This document shows positions 1 to 8,407 of a DNA stretch of 11,345 bases, one piece after another. The DNA lies in the NCBI GenBank assembly GCA_964531525.1, contig CAZHDF010000110.1:1-11345 (forward strand), given 5' to 3'. The notes beneath the pieces were generated by a model that did no database searches, was not told where the DNA came from, and saw only the letters and a program-made list of their open reading frames with translations. The stretch's first letter is position 1, and each line of letters begins with the position of its first letter. The position numbers were made by a program, and so were the translations under genes. The DNA is from CAYYWV01 sp964531525. GTDB lineage: Bacteria > Pseudomonadota > Alphaproteobacteria > JAAXGF01.

Positions 1-2
1 GC

Positions 3-302
3 ATCGCGCTCACGGTCTGCCCGCTGTCGAACCTGCGGCTTCGGGTGGTCGAGGACCTGCGCCGCCACCCCTTGCGCGAGATGCTCGCGCGCGGGCTCAA
101 GGCAACCGTGAACTCGGACGATCCGGCGTACTTCGGCGGCTACATGAGCGAGAACTTCCTCGCCGTCCAGGAGGCGCTCGACCTCACGCGCGACGAGATC
201 GCCGCGCTCGCGCGCAACGCCTTCGAGGCATCCTTCGCCGACGACGCCCGCAAGGCCGAGATGATCGCCGCGCTCGACTCATACGTCCGGGAGAACGCCT
301 GA
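3..302 (+). CDS. add: Adenosine/adenine deaminase, C-terminal fragment (5' end outside window)
   Basis: This reading frame is open from the left edge and ends at TGA 300-302; only the last 99 residues are present. The enzyme family deaminates adenosine to inosine, or adenine to hypoxanthine, in purine salvage in the cytoplasm. The fragment carries TVCPLSN near its start and NSDDPAYFGGY about 30 residues later. The aspartate pair in SDDP corresponds to the metal-binding and catalytic aspartates of the metal-dependent deaminase barrel. From family knowledge, the wording NSDDPAYFGGY is more typical of the adenine-deaminase-like subgroup than of classical adenosine deaminase, so substrate choice is open. 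A GTG at 45 is only an internal codon, because the conserved TVCPLSN lies upstream of it. The gene converges on msrP, with 12 bases between the two stop codons and no clear terminator. Confidence 0.9.
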   Translation: MALTVCPLSNLRLRVVEDLRRHPLREMLARGLKATVNSDDPAYFGGYMSENFLAVQEALDLTRDEIAALARNAFEASFADDARKAEMIAALDSYVRENA

Positions 303-314
303 GCGGCACGGACC

Positions 315-1289
315 TCACATGAACAGCCTCTCGCCTTCGAGGCCCGAGTAAAGACCGGCCACGAACGCGCCGTAGCCGTTGTAGATCTGCGTCGGCAGGC
401 GCTCGCCGGTGGCGAGGAAGCGCTCGGTCGCCTGGCTCCAGCGCGGGTGCGGCACCTCGGGATTGACGTTGGCCCAGAAGCCGTATTCGTTGGACGCGAG
501 GGTCTCCCAGAAGGTGCGCGGGCGCTCCTCGGAGAAGGTGAAGCGGACGATCGACTTGATGTGCTTGAAGCCGTATTTCCACGGCACCGCGAGCCGGAGC
601 GGCGCGCCGTACTGCTTGGCCATGGGCTTGCCGTAGGCGCCGGTGACCATGAAGGCGAGCTCGTTGGTCGCCTCGGCGATCGTCAGCCCCTCGACATAGG
701 GCCAGGGGTACCAGAACTGGCGCTGGCCCGGGGCCATCGACGTGTCCTTGAAGGTCTCCATGACGACGTATTTCGCCGCCGCCAGCGGCTTGGCGAACTC
801 GATCAGGGCGCGCATGGGAAAGCCCGACCAGGGAATGGTCATCGACCAGGCCTCGACGCAGCGGTGGCGGTAGACCCTTTCCTCGAGTGGCATGCGGCGA
901 ATGAGATCGTCGATCGCGACCTTGCGCGGGGTTTCGACCAAGCCGTCGAAGACCACCGTCCAGGGCCGGGTCTCCAGCGCCTGGGCGGCGCGCCAGATCT
1001 GCTTGTGCGAGCCGAACTCGTAGAAATTGTTGTAGCGTCCGGTCACCCGCTCATCGGTCATCGGGCGCGAGATGACATAGCGCCCGTTGCGCGGCACGGG
1101 GTAGAGATCGGCGGTGGGGTCGGGTGAATCCGAGGCGGCGCGCGCCGCGCCCGCCAGCAGCGGCGCCGAGGCGGCGAGGATCGGTCCCGCCGCGAGCCCC
1201 TTGATCAGGCGACGACGGTCGCGAAAGACTTGTTCGGGCGTCGCCGCGCTTTCCGGCAGCTCCCATCCGCGCTTACGGCTGATCAGCAT
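315..1289 (-). CDS. msrP: Protein-methionine-sulfoxide reductase catalytic subunit MsrP (YedY family)
   Basis: MsrP is a periplasmic molybdopterin enzyme that reduces methionine sulfoxide in envelope proteins, normally taking electrons from the membrane haem protein MsrQ. The 324-residue product begins with the family's characteristic N-terminus and a twin-arginine signal: RRRLIKG at residues 25-31, then a hydrophobic stretch ending in ARA, with likely cleavage near residue 51. Cys144 in YRHRCVEAWSM fits the cysteine that ligates molybdenum. WYPWPYVEGLT and VPWKYGFKHIKSI are further family blocks. The ATG at 1287-1289 is preceded by a purine-rich AGGAAAGGGG. Length matches the family. Oddly, no msrQ follows, although msrP and msrQ are usually adjacent; the next gene downstream runs the other way. 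A weak promoter-like pair (TTGCCC, 17 bases, CACATT) lies upstream. Confidence 0.95.
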   Translation of the reverse strand: MLISRKRGWELPESAATPEQVFRDRRRLIKGLAAGPILAASAPLLAGAARAASDSPDPTADLYPVPRNGRYVISRPMTDERVTGRYNNFYEFGSHKQIWRAAQALETRPWTVVFDGLVETPRKVAIDDLIRRMPLEERVYRHRCVEAWSMTIPWSGFPMRALIEFAKPLAAAKYVVMETFKDTSMAPGQRQFWYPWPYVEGLTIAEATNELAFMVTGAYGKPMAKQYGAPLRLAVPWKYGFKHIKSIVRFTFSEERPRTFWETLASNEYGFWANVNPEVPHPRWSQATERFLATGERLPTQIYNGYGAFVAGLYSGLEGERLFM

Positions 1290-1383
1290 GTCGTTGGCCC
1301 CCTTTCCTGACCCGGACTCGGTTCCCGCTTCAATGTGGGGCGGTGGCCGCGCGAGGGCAACTCACCAGCGCGTGAGGTCGCGC

Positions 1384-1419
1384 CGAAACGGAAACCGGGG
1401 CGCCCGCGGGCGCCCCGGT
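1384..1419 (-). terminator. Rho-independent terminator of the Dps gene
   Basis: Positions 1394-1419 form a perfect 26-base palindrome (arms beginning ACCGGGGCGC), just 15 bases after the Dps stop codon. Read on the minus strand it is followed by TTTCCGTTTC, an interrupted T tract. The position between Dps and msrP suggests that the two are transcribed separately, with msrP having its own promoter. Confidence 0.75.
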
Positions 1420-1434
1420 CCGGGGTTCGGGGTG

Positions 1435-1902
1435 TTAGGCGAGCAGGCTGCGCAGCATCCAGGCGGTCTTCTCGTGGATCTGGAGCCGCTGGGTCAGGAG
1501 ATCGGCGGTCGCCTCGTCGCCGCCCTTCTCGGCCGCCGGGAAGACGCCGCGAATGGTGCGCGCGACCGTCTCGTGGCCCTTGACCAGCTCGCGGATCATG
1601 TCCTCGGCCGCGGGCACGCCCTCCGCCTCCTCGATCGAGGCCAGCTTGGCGTAGGCGGCGTAGCTGCCGGGCGCCGGATGCCCCAGCGAGCGGATCCGCT
1701 CGGCGATCTCGTCGACCGCCGTGGCGAGCTCGGTGTAGTGCTGCTCGAACATGAGATGCAAGGTCTGGAACATGGGGCCGGTCACGTTCCAGTGGAAGTT
1801 ATGGGTCTTGAGATACAGCGTGTAGCTGTCCGCCAAGACCCGCGCCAGGCCGTCCGCGATCGCCTTGCGGTCCGCCTCGGGGATGCCGATATCGATGGTC
1901 AT
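1435..1902 (-). CDS. dps: Dps family DNA-protection / ferroxidase protein
   Basis: Dps proteins form 12-subunit shells that oxidise and store iron using hydrogen peroxide and protect DNA in starvation and oxidative stress. The 155-residue product is one ferritin-like four-helix domain. The inter-subunit ferroxidase set is complete: His37 in HNFHWNVTG, His49, Asp64 and Glu68, with the same 12-, 15- and 4-residue spacing as E. coli His51, His63, Asp78 and Glu82. There is no long Lys/Arg-rich N-terminal tail like the one E. coli Dps uses to bind DNA, so iron storage may outweigh DNA binding (inference). The start at ATG 1900-1902 is preceded by GGAGAGAGAGAC. A promoter lies upstream and a strong hairpin follows the stop, so this is probably a single-gene transcript. 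It neighbours msrP, another oxidative-damage gene. Confidence 0.95.
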   Translation of the reverse strand: MTIDIGIPEADRKAIADGLARVLADSYTLYLKTHNFHWNVTGPMFQTLHLMFEQHYTELATAVDEIAERIRSLGHPAPGSYAAYAKLASIEEAEGVPAAEDMIRELVKGHETVARTIRGVFPAAEKGGDEATADLLTQRLQIHEKTAWMLRSLLA

Positions 1903-1943
1903 GTCTCTCTCTCCGATCCGGAATGAGTCTTTCTGCTTCCCCT

Positions 1944-1971
1944 AATATACTCGCCCGAACAGGATATTCAA
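1944..1971 (-). promoter_or_regulatory. Putative sigma-70-type promoter of the Dps gene
   Basis: On the minus strand TTGAAT (1966-1971) is followed after 16 bases by TATATT (1944-1949), within an AT-rich patch unusual for this window. The predicted start near 1937 would give a leader of about 35 bases. No OxyR or Fur operator was recognised with confidence. Confidence 0.55.
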
Positions 1972-2029
1972 CGTGTTTTTATAATTTTTCTAATTCTAGG
2001 AAACGCCGAGCCACCCTCCCTCGCAAGGC

Positions 2030-3232
2030 TTATCTCAGCGCAGCGCAGGCGCGCTGGATGCGGGTGCAAGCCTCGGTCAGAGCCTCGGTCGAGGTGGCGT
2101 AGGAAACGCGGAAATGCGGGTCCAGCCCGAAGGCTTCGCCGTGGACCACCGCGACCCCTTCCGCATCGAGTAGATAGGCCGAGAAATCGGCGCTCGTCTC
2201 GATGATCGCGCCGTCCGGAGTCTTCCTGCCGATCACGCCGGCGCAGCTCGGATAGACGTAGAACGCGCCCTCGGGTCGCGGGCAGTCGAGCCCCTGGGCC
2301 TGGTTCAGCATTCCCACCACGAGGTCGCGGCGCTCGCGAAACGCGGCCGCGCGCTCGGCGATGAAGTCCTGGGGGCCGGATAGCGCCTCGACCGCCGCCG
2401 CCTGGCTGATCGCGCTCGGGCAGGACGTGCTCTGCGACTGGATCTTGGCCATCGCCTTGATCAGGTCCTGCGCCCCCCCGGCATAGCCGATCCGCCAGCC
2501 GGTCATGGCGTAGGCCTTGGACACCCCGTTCACGGTCAGCGTGCGCTCGTAAAGCCGGGGCTCGACCTGGGCCATGGTCCGGAACACGAAGCCGTCGTAG
2601 ACGAGATGCTCGTACATGTCGTCGGTCATCACCCAGACATGGGGATGGCGCAGCAGCACCTCGGCGAGCGCGGCGAGATCGGCCTCGCCGTAGGCCGCGC
2701 CCGAGGGGTTGCCCGGCGAGTTCAGGATCAGCCATTTGGTGCGCTTGGTGATGGCGCGTTCGAGGTCCTCGGGTTGAAGCTTGAAGCCGTTCGCGGCAGT
2801 GCAGGCGACGAACACCGGCGTCCCCTCGGCGAGCAGCACCATGTCGGGGTAGGAGACCCAGTAGGGCGCCGGCACGATCACCTCGTCGCCCGGATCCAGC
2901 GTCGCCATCAGCGCGTTGAACAGGACGTGCTTGCCGCCCGCGCCGACGGTGATCTGCCGGGGCGTGTAGTCGAGCCCGTTCTCGCGCTTGAACTTGGCGA
3001 CGATGGCCGCCTTCAGCACCGGCGTGCCGTCCACGGGCGTGTATTTGGTCTGCCCCTCGGCGATCGCCTTGTTGGCGGCCGCCTTGATGTTGTCGGGGGT
3101 GTCGAAGTCGGGCTCGCCCGCGCCGAGGCCGATGACGTCGCGCCCCTCGGCGCGAAGCTCGGCGGCGCGGGTGGACACGGCGATGGTCGCCGACGGCTTG
3201 ATGCGATCGAGGCGAGCGGCGAGGAAGCTCAT
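2030..3232 (-). CDS. aatA: Aspartate aminotransferase (PLP-dependent, class I, subgroup Ib-like)
   Basis: This cytoplasmic enzyme exchanges the amino group between aspartate and 2-oxoglutarate, linking amino acid metabolism and the TCA cycle. The 400-residue protein has the fold-type I hallmarks: GLGAGEPDFDTP near residues 35-46, NSPGNPSGA near 171-179, the cofactor-ring aspartate in TDDMYEHLVYDG, Lys239 in VSKAYAMTGWR (Schiff base with PLP), and Arg375 in FRVSYATS (substrate carboxylate). I chose ATG 3230-3232, not the GTG 12 bases upstream, because GGAG (3239-3242) sits six bases before it and MSFLAARLDRIKPSAT matches the usual start of this subgroup. Related enzymes can act on prephenate or other amino acids, so exact specificity is inferred. 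It probably has its own promoter. Confidence 0.92.
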   Translation of the reverse strand: MSFLAARLDRIKPSATIAVSTRAAELRAEGRDVIGLGAGEPDFDTPDNIKAAANKAIAEGQTKYTPVDGTPVLKAAIVAKFKRENGLDYTPRQITVGAGGKHVLFNALMATLDPGDEVIVPAPYWVSYPDMVLLAEGTPVFVACTAANGFKLQPEDLERAITKRTKWLILNSPGNPSGAAYGEADLAALAEVLLRHPHVWVMTDDMYEHLVYDGFVFRTMAQVEPRLYERTLTVNGVSKAYAMTGWRIGYAGGAQDLIKAMAKIQSQSTSCPSAISQAAAVEALSGPQDFIAERAAAFRERRDLVVGMLNQAQGLDCPRPEGAFYVYPSCAGVIGRKTPDGAIIETSADFSAYLLDAEGVAVVHGEAFGLDPHFRVSYATSTEALTEACTRIQRACAALR

Positions 3233-3271
3233 GGCGCGCTCCACTATGGGTCGAAAGGAGGGAACGCCGGC

Positions 3272-3300
3272 ACCTTAAGCCCGCCGCCGAGGCCGCGCAA
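3272..3300 (-). promoter_or_regulatory. Possible promoter of the aminotransferase gene
   Basis: Minus-strand TTGCGC (3295-3300), 17 bases, TAAGGT (3272-3277). The -35 core TTG and spacing are good, but the -10 is weak. It would give a leader of about 33 bases. It lies in the 97-base gap downstream of the small DUF6494-like gene, which also holds a six-base-pair hairpin (3306-3326) without a T tract. Confidence 0.3.
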
Positions 3301-3329
3301 CCGCCGAAGCGGCAGGCATGCGCTTCGTC

Positions 3330-3536
3330 TCAGCGCAGCGCGATCTCGCTCTCGACGACGATCTCGACGTCCAGCCCCTCGAGCGTGACGCGGGCCTTGG
3401 CGGGCAGCGGTCCGTCGCCCGAAAGCCGGCCGTCGGCGAGCGCCGCGCGCACCGCGCCCTCGATCTCGCGCTGCGCCGTTATGCCGAGTTTCTTGAGAAA
3501 CTTGCGCAGCGACATGTTGAAAACCTCCTCGTCCAT
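3330..3536 (-). CDS. Small conserved protein, DUF6494-like
   Basis: The function is unknown. The 68-residue product begins MDEEVFNMSLRKFLKKLG, continues through ITAQREIEGAVR and ends with a beta-like, charged segment (VTLEGLDVEIVVESEIALR). It has no signal peptide, membrane segment or cysteine, so it is probably a small cytoplasmic protein with an N-terminal helical half. I recall this pattern as the DUF6494 family, but that is memory and not a search result. The start at ATG 3534-3536 is fixed by GGAGG five bases upstream; a longer frame up to 3608 has no comparable ribosome site. It lies 89 bases downstream of the CBS protein gene, so it may be the last gene of the DUF1538 operon or be transcribed alone. 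Confidence 0.8.
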   Translation of the reverse strand: MDEEVFNMSLRKFLKKLGITAQREIEGAVRAALADGRLSGDGPLPAKARVTLEGLDVEIVVESEIALR

Positions 3537-3580
3537 CCCGTCCTCCCGTGGATTGATCGCGCCGTCGCGGTCCTGACGGC

Positions 3581-3608
3581 GAGATAGGGCGGCGGGCGGG
3601 GCCGTCAA
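3581..3608 (-). promoter_or_regulatory. Weak candidate promoter for the DUF6494-like gene
   Basis: Minus-strand TTGACG (3603-3608), 16 bases, TATCTC (3581-3586). The -35 is good and the -10 poor. It overlaps a possible seven-base-pair stem (GGGCGGC with GCCGCCC), which could instead be a processing or pausing hairpin after the CBS gene. Confidence 0.25.
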
Positions 3609-3625
3609 GCCGCCCGTCGTGTCCC

Positions 3626-4045
3626 TCAGCCCTTGGCCGGCGGATCGCAGAGGCAGCGAAACACCATGTCGCGCGTGGTGACGATGCCGACCAGTTGCCC
3701 CCCCTCGGTCACCAGGGCGCGCGAGACGCCGAAGCGCGACAGAAAGCGGGTCGCGTATTTGATGTCCATGTCCGCATCGACCGTGAGCACGGGCTTCGAC
3801 ATGATCTCGTAGACGTTGGTGCGCGCCGGCGAGCGATTGGCGCCGATCACCTTGGCGGCGATGTCGGTGACGGTGACGAGCCCGAACTCGTCGCCCTCGT
3901 GGCGGCGGTCGATGACCAGCGAGGAGATCCCCTCGCGTCCCATCAGCGCGGCGGCCTCGGCGACCGTCGCGAGTCCGTCGATCCGGCGCGGCGACGGCGT
4001 CATCACCGCGCGCACCCGCACGTAATCCTGTTCGTGTCCGGTCAT
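3626..4045 (-). CDS. Two-CBS-domain protein (putative regulatory subunit of the DUF1538 operon)
   Basis: The 139-residue protein is essentially one Bateman module. The first CBS motif spans roughly residues 11-67 (VRAVMTPSPRRI to GLVTVTDIAAKVI) and the second roughly 77-131 (NVYEIMSKPVLTV to GIVTTRDMVFR). CBS pairs generally bind adenine nucleotides or related ligands and tune the activity of a partner enzyme or transporter. No catalytic or DNA-binding domain is attached, so a partner is expected. Its ATG overlaps the stop codon of the P-II-like gene as ATGA (4042-4045), which implies translational coupling. Acting on the two upstream membrane proteins is inferred from gene order. CRLCDPPAKG-type cysteines near the C-terminus (CLCDPP) are a minor oddity. 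Confidence 0.9.
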   Translation of the reverse strand: MTGHEQDYVRVRAVMTPSPRRIDGLATVAEAAALMGREGISSLVIDRRHEGDEFGLVTVTDIAAKVIGANRSPARTNVYEIMSKPVLTVDADMDIKYATRFLSRFGVSRALVTEGGQLVGIVTTRDMVFRCLCDPPAKG

Positions 4046-4392
4046 AGCTGGTCCTCGATCTCGCAGCAGATGGTTCCGATCTGGGAAGCGAGCCCCACGG
4101 CGTCCTCGATGTCGATTTGCAGGGCGATGCCGGTGCCCGGCGTTTCGTCGAACTCGCAGGCCTCGGCGATGCGCTCCAGGATCGCGCGGCCGAGATGCTC
4201 CTCGACCAGCAGCAGAACCACGTCGCGTTGCCCGGCGAGCTCGAGGCCGAGGAAGGTCTTGGCCGGCTTCAGCCCCTCGCCGCGCGCGCTGGTGATGACC
4301 GTCGCGCCGGTCGCGCCCTCGGCGCGCGCGGTGACGAGCACGGTCTCGGTCTGGTGATTGTCCACCATGGCCATGATCAGCTTGAACTTCAT
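4042..4392 (-). CDS. P-II family nitrogen-regulator-like protein, divergent T-loop
   Basis: P-II proteins are trimers that bind ATP/ADP and 2-oxoglutarate or other ligands and control transporters and enzymes through a flexible T-loop. This 116-residue product starts MKFKLIMAMVDNHQTETVL and has a P-II-like layout. The region around residues 37-57 occupies the T-loop position, and TPGTGIALQIDIEDAVG (84-100) resembles the B-loop and following strand. It is not a canonical GlnB or GlnK: no tyrosine lies in the T-loop region for uridylylation, and the usual lysine/arginine nucleotide contacts are not obvious. It therefore fits the broader P-II-like class that serves a specific transporter. ATG 4390-4392 is chosen because AGGAGG (4398-4403) sits five bases upstream; a GTG six bases earlier overlaps that site. 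It follows the second DUF1538 gene by 20 bases and overlaps the CBS gene. Confidence 0.85.
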   Translation of the reverse strand: MKFKLIMAMVDNHQTETVLVTARAEGATGATVITSARGEGLKPAKTFLGLELAGQRDVVLLLVEEHLGRAILERIAEACEFDETPGTGIALQIDIEDAVGLASQIGTICCEIEDQL

Positions 4393-4412
4393 CTGCACCT
4401 CCTGCGGGGCAT

Positions 4413-5192
4413 CTAATCCTCCTTCGGACGCCGACGGGCGGCGCGCCCTTCGCGCCAGGCGACGATTTGGGCATATCCCATGACCGTCATCATGGGAAAC
4501 AGGCTCGCGAACGCGATCAGGCCGAAGCCGTCGATCAACGCGCTGCGGCCGGGGATCGCGTTCGCCAGCCCGAGCCCGAGCGCCGCGACCAGCGGCACCG
4601 TGACGGTCGAGGTCGTCACGCCGCCCGAATCATAGGCGAGCGGCACGATCGCGCGGGGCGCGAACAGGGTCTGGCCGATCACCACCACATAGCCCGCGAT
4701 GATATACCAGGGAAGCGGCGTGCCGGTGACGATCCGAAAGCTGCCGAGCGCGACCCCCACCGCCACGCCGAGCGCGACCGCGAGCCGCAGCCCCCAGGCG
4801 TTCAGCGTTCCGCCCGAGACCTCGCGCGCCTTGATCGCCACCGCGATCAGCGACGGCTCGGCGACCGTGGTCGAGAAGCCGATTGCGAAGGCGAAGGCGT
4901 AAACCCAGAGATAATCGCTCCAGCCCGGCGCCGCACCCGCCGCCCCCGAAAGAGCGCGCTGGGTGAGCTGCTTGGCCATGATCTCGCCGAGCGGGAACAA
5001 CGCCTGCTCGAGCCCGACCAGGAACAGCGCCAACCCGATCACCACATAGACGAAGCCGATGGCGATGCGCCTCGGATTGGCGGGCATCCGGCGCAGGGCG
5101 ACGATCTGGAAGAACAGGAGAATAGCGACGATCGGCAACACGTCGAGCGCGGTGTCGAGAAGCGTCGCGCCGATCTCCGGAAGATCCGCCAT
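4413..5192 (-). CDS. DUF1538 family membrane protein, second of pair
   Basis: The 259-residue protein has about six or seven hydrophobic segments, roughly at residues 17-34, 43-64, 94-118, 134-150, 162-178, 196-212 and 221-244, so it is an inner-membrane protein. Family signatures are GFSTTVAEPSLIAVA (105-119) and AYDSGGVTTSTVTVP (186-200), both rich in small polar residues within membrane regions, as expected of a transport pathway. I recall a DUF1538 pair from Halomonas (UmpA/UmpB) reported as a two-component sodium(lithium, potassium)/proton antiporter; whether that activity holds here is inference. Its start lies six bases after the first DUF1538 stop, with GAGGG of its ribosome site overlapping that stop, so the two are probably co-translated. 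The C-terminus is a short Arg/Lys/Glu-rich cytoplasmic tail. Confidence 0.88.
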   Translation of the reverse strand: MADLPEIGATLLDTALDVLPIVAILLFFQIVALRRMPANPRRIAIGFVYVVIGLALFLVGLEQALFPLGEIMAKQLTQRALSGAAGAAPGWSDYLWVYAFAFAIGFSTTVAEPSLIAVAIKAREVSGGTLNAWGLRLAVALGVAVGVALGSFRIVTGTPLPWYIIAGYVVVIGQTLFAPRAIVPLAYDSGGVTTSTVTVPLVAALGLGLANAIPGRSALIDGFGLIAFASLFPMMTVMGYAQIVAWREGRAARRRPKED

Positions 5193-5198
5193 CGGCCC

Positions 5199-5933
5199 TC
5201 ACACCGCCATGCCGTAAATCAGCACGAAGACGATCGGCACCAAGCTCGCGAGCGCGACCAGCCCGAAGCCGTCGATCATCGGGCTGCGGCCGCGGATCAC
5301 GCTCGCGAGCCCGACGCCGAGCGCCGCGACTAGCGGCACCGTCACGGTCGAAGTCGTCACGCCGCCCGAATCATAGGCGATTCCCACGATCCCGGGCGGC
5401 GCGAAGGCAGTCAGGATCACCACCAGCACATAGCCGACGATGATGAAATACTGGATCGGCCAGCCCTTGAGGATGCGCAGCACGCCCAGCATCAGCGCGA
5501 TCCCGACCGAGAGCGCGACCGTGTAGCGGAGCCCCTCGGCGTAGGCGTCGCGCGCCGGTCCGCTGTCGGCGATCATGCCCCCCTCGCCCGCCACCCGCGC
5601 GGCCTCGGCGGCGACCGCGATCAGCGCCGGCTCGGCGACCGTGGTGCCGAAGCCGAGCGCGAAGGCGAACGCCATCAACCAAGCGAGGCTTCCCTTGCGC
5701 GCGAATGCGTCGGCCATCGCCTCGCCGATCGGGAACAGCCCCATCTCGAGCCCCTGGACGAACAGCGCGAGCCCGCCCATCACCAGCAAAAGCCCGACCG
5801 CCAGCCGTTCGAGATCGGGCAGCGGCTGATCGAGAACGACGATCTGGAAGAAGGCGATGACCAGGACGATCGGCGCCAAGTCGCGGGCCGTCCCCAGGAC
5901 CAGACGAGCGAAGGAAAGAAGCGGCGCGATCAT
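5199..5933 (-). CDS. DUF1538 family membrane protein, first of pair
   Basis: The 244-residue membrane protein is a paralogue of its downstream neighbour. It has hydrophobic segments near residues 20-34, 43-62, 84-108, 136-152, 161-178, 196-212 and 220-242. GFGTTVAEPALIAVA (94-108) and AYDSGGVTTSTVTVP (186-200) match the partner almost residue for residue, and the second motif falls at the same residue number in both. The pair therefore arose by tandem duplication and probably forms a heterodimer. Unlike the partner, it has an insertion rich in Gly, Ala and Asp around 112-134, between the first signature and the next membrane segment, and no charged C-terminal tail. The ATG at 5931-5933 is preceded by only a weak AGGG. 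It is the first gene of the operon, 87 bases downstream of uvrB and preceded by its own candidate promoter. Confidence 0.88.
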   Translation of the reverse strand: MIAPLLSFARLVLGTARDLAPIVLVIAFFQIVVLDQPLPDLERLAVGLLLVMGGLALFVQGLEMGLFPIGEAMADAFARKGSLAWLMAFAFALGFGTTVAEPALIAVAAEAARVAGEGGMIADSGPARDAYAEGLRYTVALSVGIALMLGVLRILKGWPIQYFIIVGYVLVVILTAFAPPGIVGIAYDSGGVTTSTVTVPLVAALGVGLASVIRGRSPMIDGFGLVALASLVPIVFVLIYGMAV

Positions 5934-5963
5934 GGCCCTGTTGCGTGGGGTGCGGTCCGTCGG

Positions 5964-5992
5964 GGTATAGCCGGCCCGGACGACCCCGACAA
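5964..5992 (-). promoter_or_regulatory. Putative promoter of the DUF1538/P-II/CBS operon
   Basis: Minus-strand TTGTCG (5987-5992), exactly 17 bases, TATACC (5964-5969), in the 87-base gap between uvrB and the first DUF1538 gene. The predicted start near 5957 gives a leader of about 24 bases. This supports transcription independent of uvrB. A small GCCGC/GCGGC hairpin (6005-6020) directly after the uvrB stop lacks a T tract, so read-through from uvrB is not excluded. Confidence 0.45.
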
Positions 5993-6020
5993 TCGGCGAA
6001 TGACGCCGCGCCCTCGCGGC

Positions 6021-8237
<2,217 letters not shown>

Positions 8238-8372
8238 GCCCCCTATATAGCGGCGGGGGGCGGAAAAGGGCAGTGGGAAGCCCGCCGCTTTCGAATCGAA
8301 ACCTGCCGGAGGAGAGGATTCCGGGCGCCGGCGGCGCGCGCCGCCGGCATTTCGGCCGAAACGCGCAAATCA
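8238..8372. other. Divergent uvrB-cspA intergenic region with three palindromes
   Basis: This gene-free stretch holds three inverted repeats: TTTCGA-A-TCGAAA (8289-8301), a perfect 22-base palindrome made of GCCGGCGGCGC and its complement (8327-8348), and TTTCGGCCGAAA (8350-8361). Both flanking genes are read away from here, so terminators would make little sense. Operator sites, nucleoid-protein sites or a REP-like element are the alternatives. No LexA-type box (GTTC-N7-GTTC or CTGT-N8-ACAG) was seen before uvrB. Confidence 0.6.
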
Positions 8373-8401
8373 TTGACTTCCCCGAATATATGCTTTATAT
8401 A
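8373..8401 (+). promoter_or_regulatory. Promoter of cspA
   Basis: TTGACT (8373-8378), 17 bases, TATATA (8396-8401): the best sigma-70-type match in the window, in an AT-rich patch. The predicted start near 8408 gives a leader of about 147 bases, the long type known from cold-shock genes. A second, weaker pair (TTGCAC 8416-8421, 15 bases, TAAATA 8437-8442) lies just downstream. Confidence 0.65.
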
Positions 8402-8407
8402 TTTACC

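Noticed and set aside
3306..3326. Hairpin GAAGCG/CGCTTC as a terminator after the DUF6494-like gene.
   Set aside because: The stem is six base pairs with a nine-base loop and no T tract on either strand, so it is too weak to call.
8238..8372. SOS (LexA) operator before uvrB.
   Set aside because: Neither GTTC-N7-GTTC nor CTGT-N8-ACAG was found in the intergenic region.
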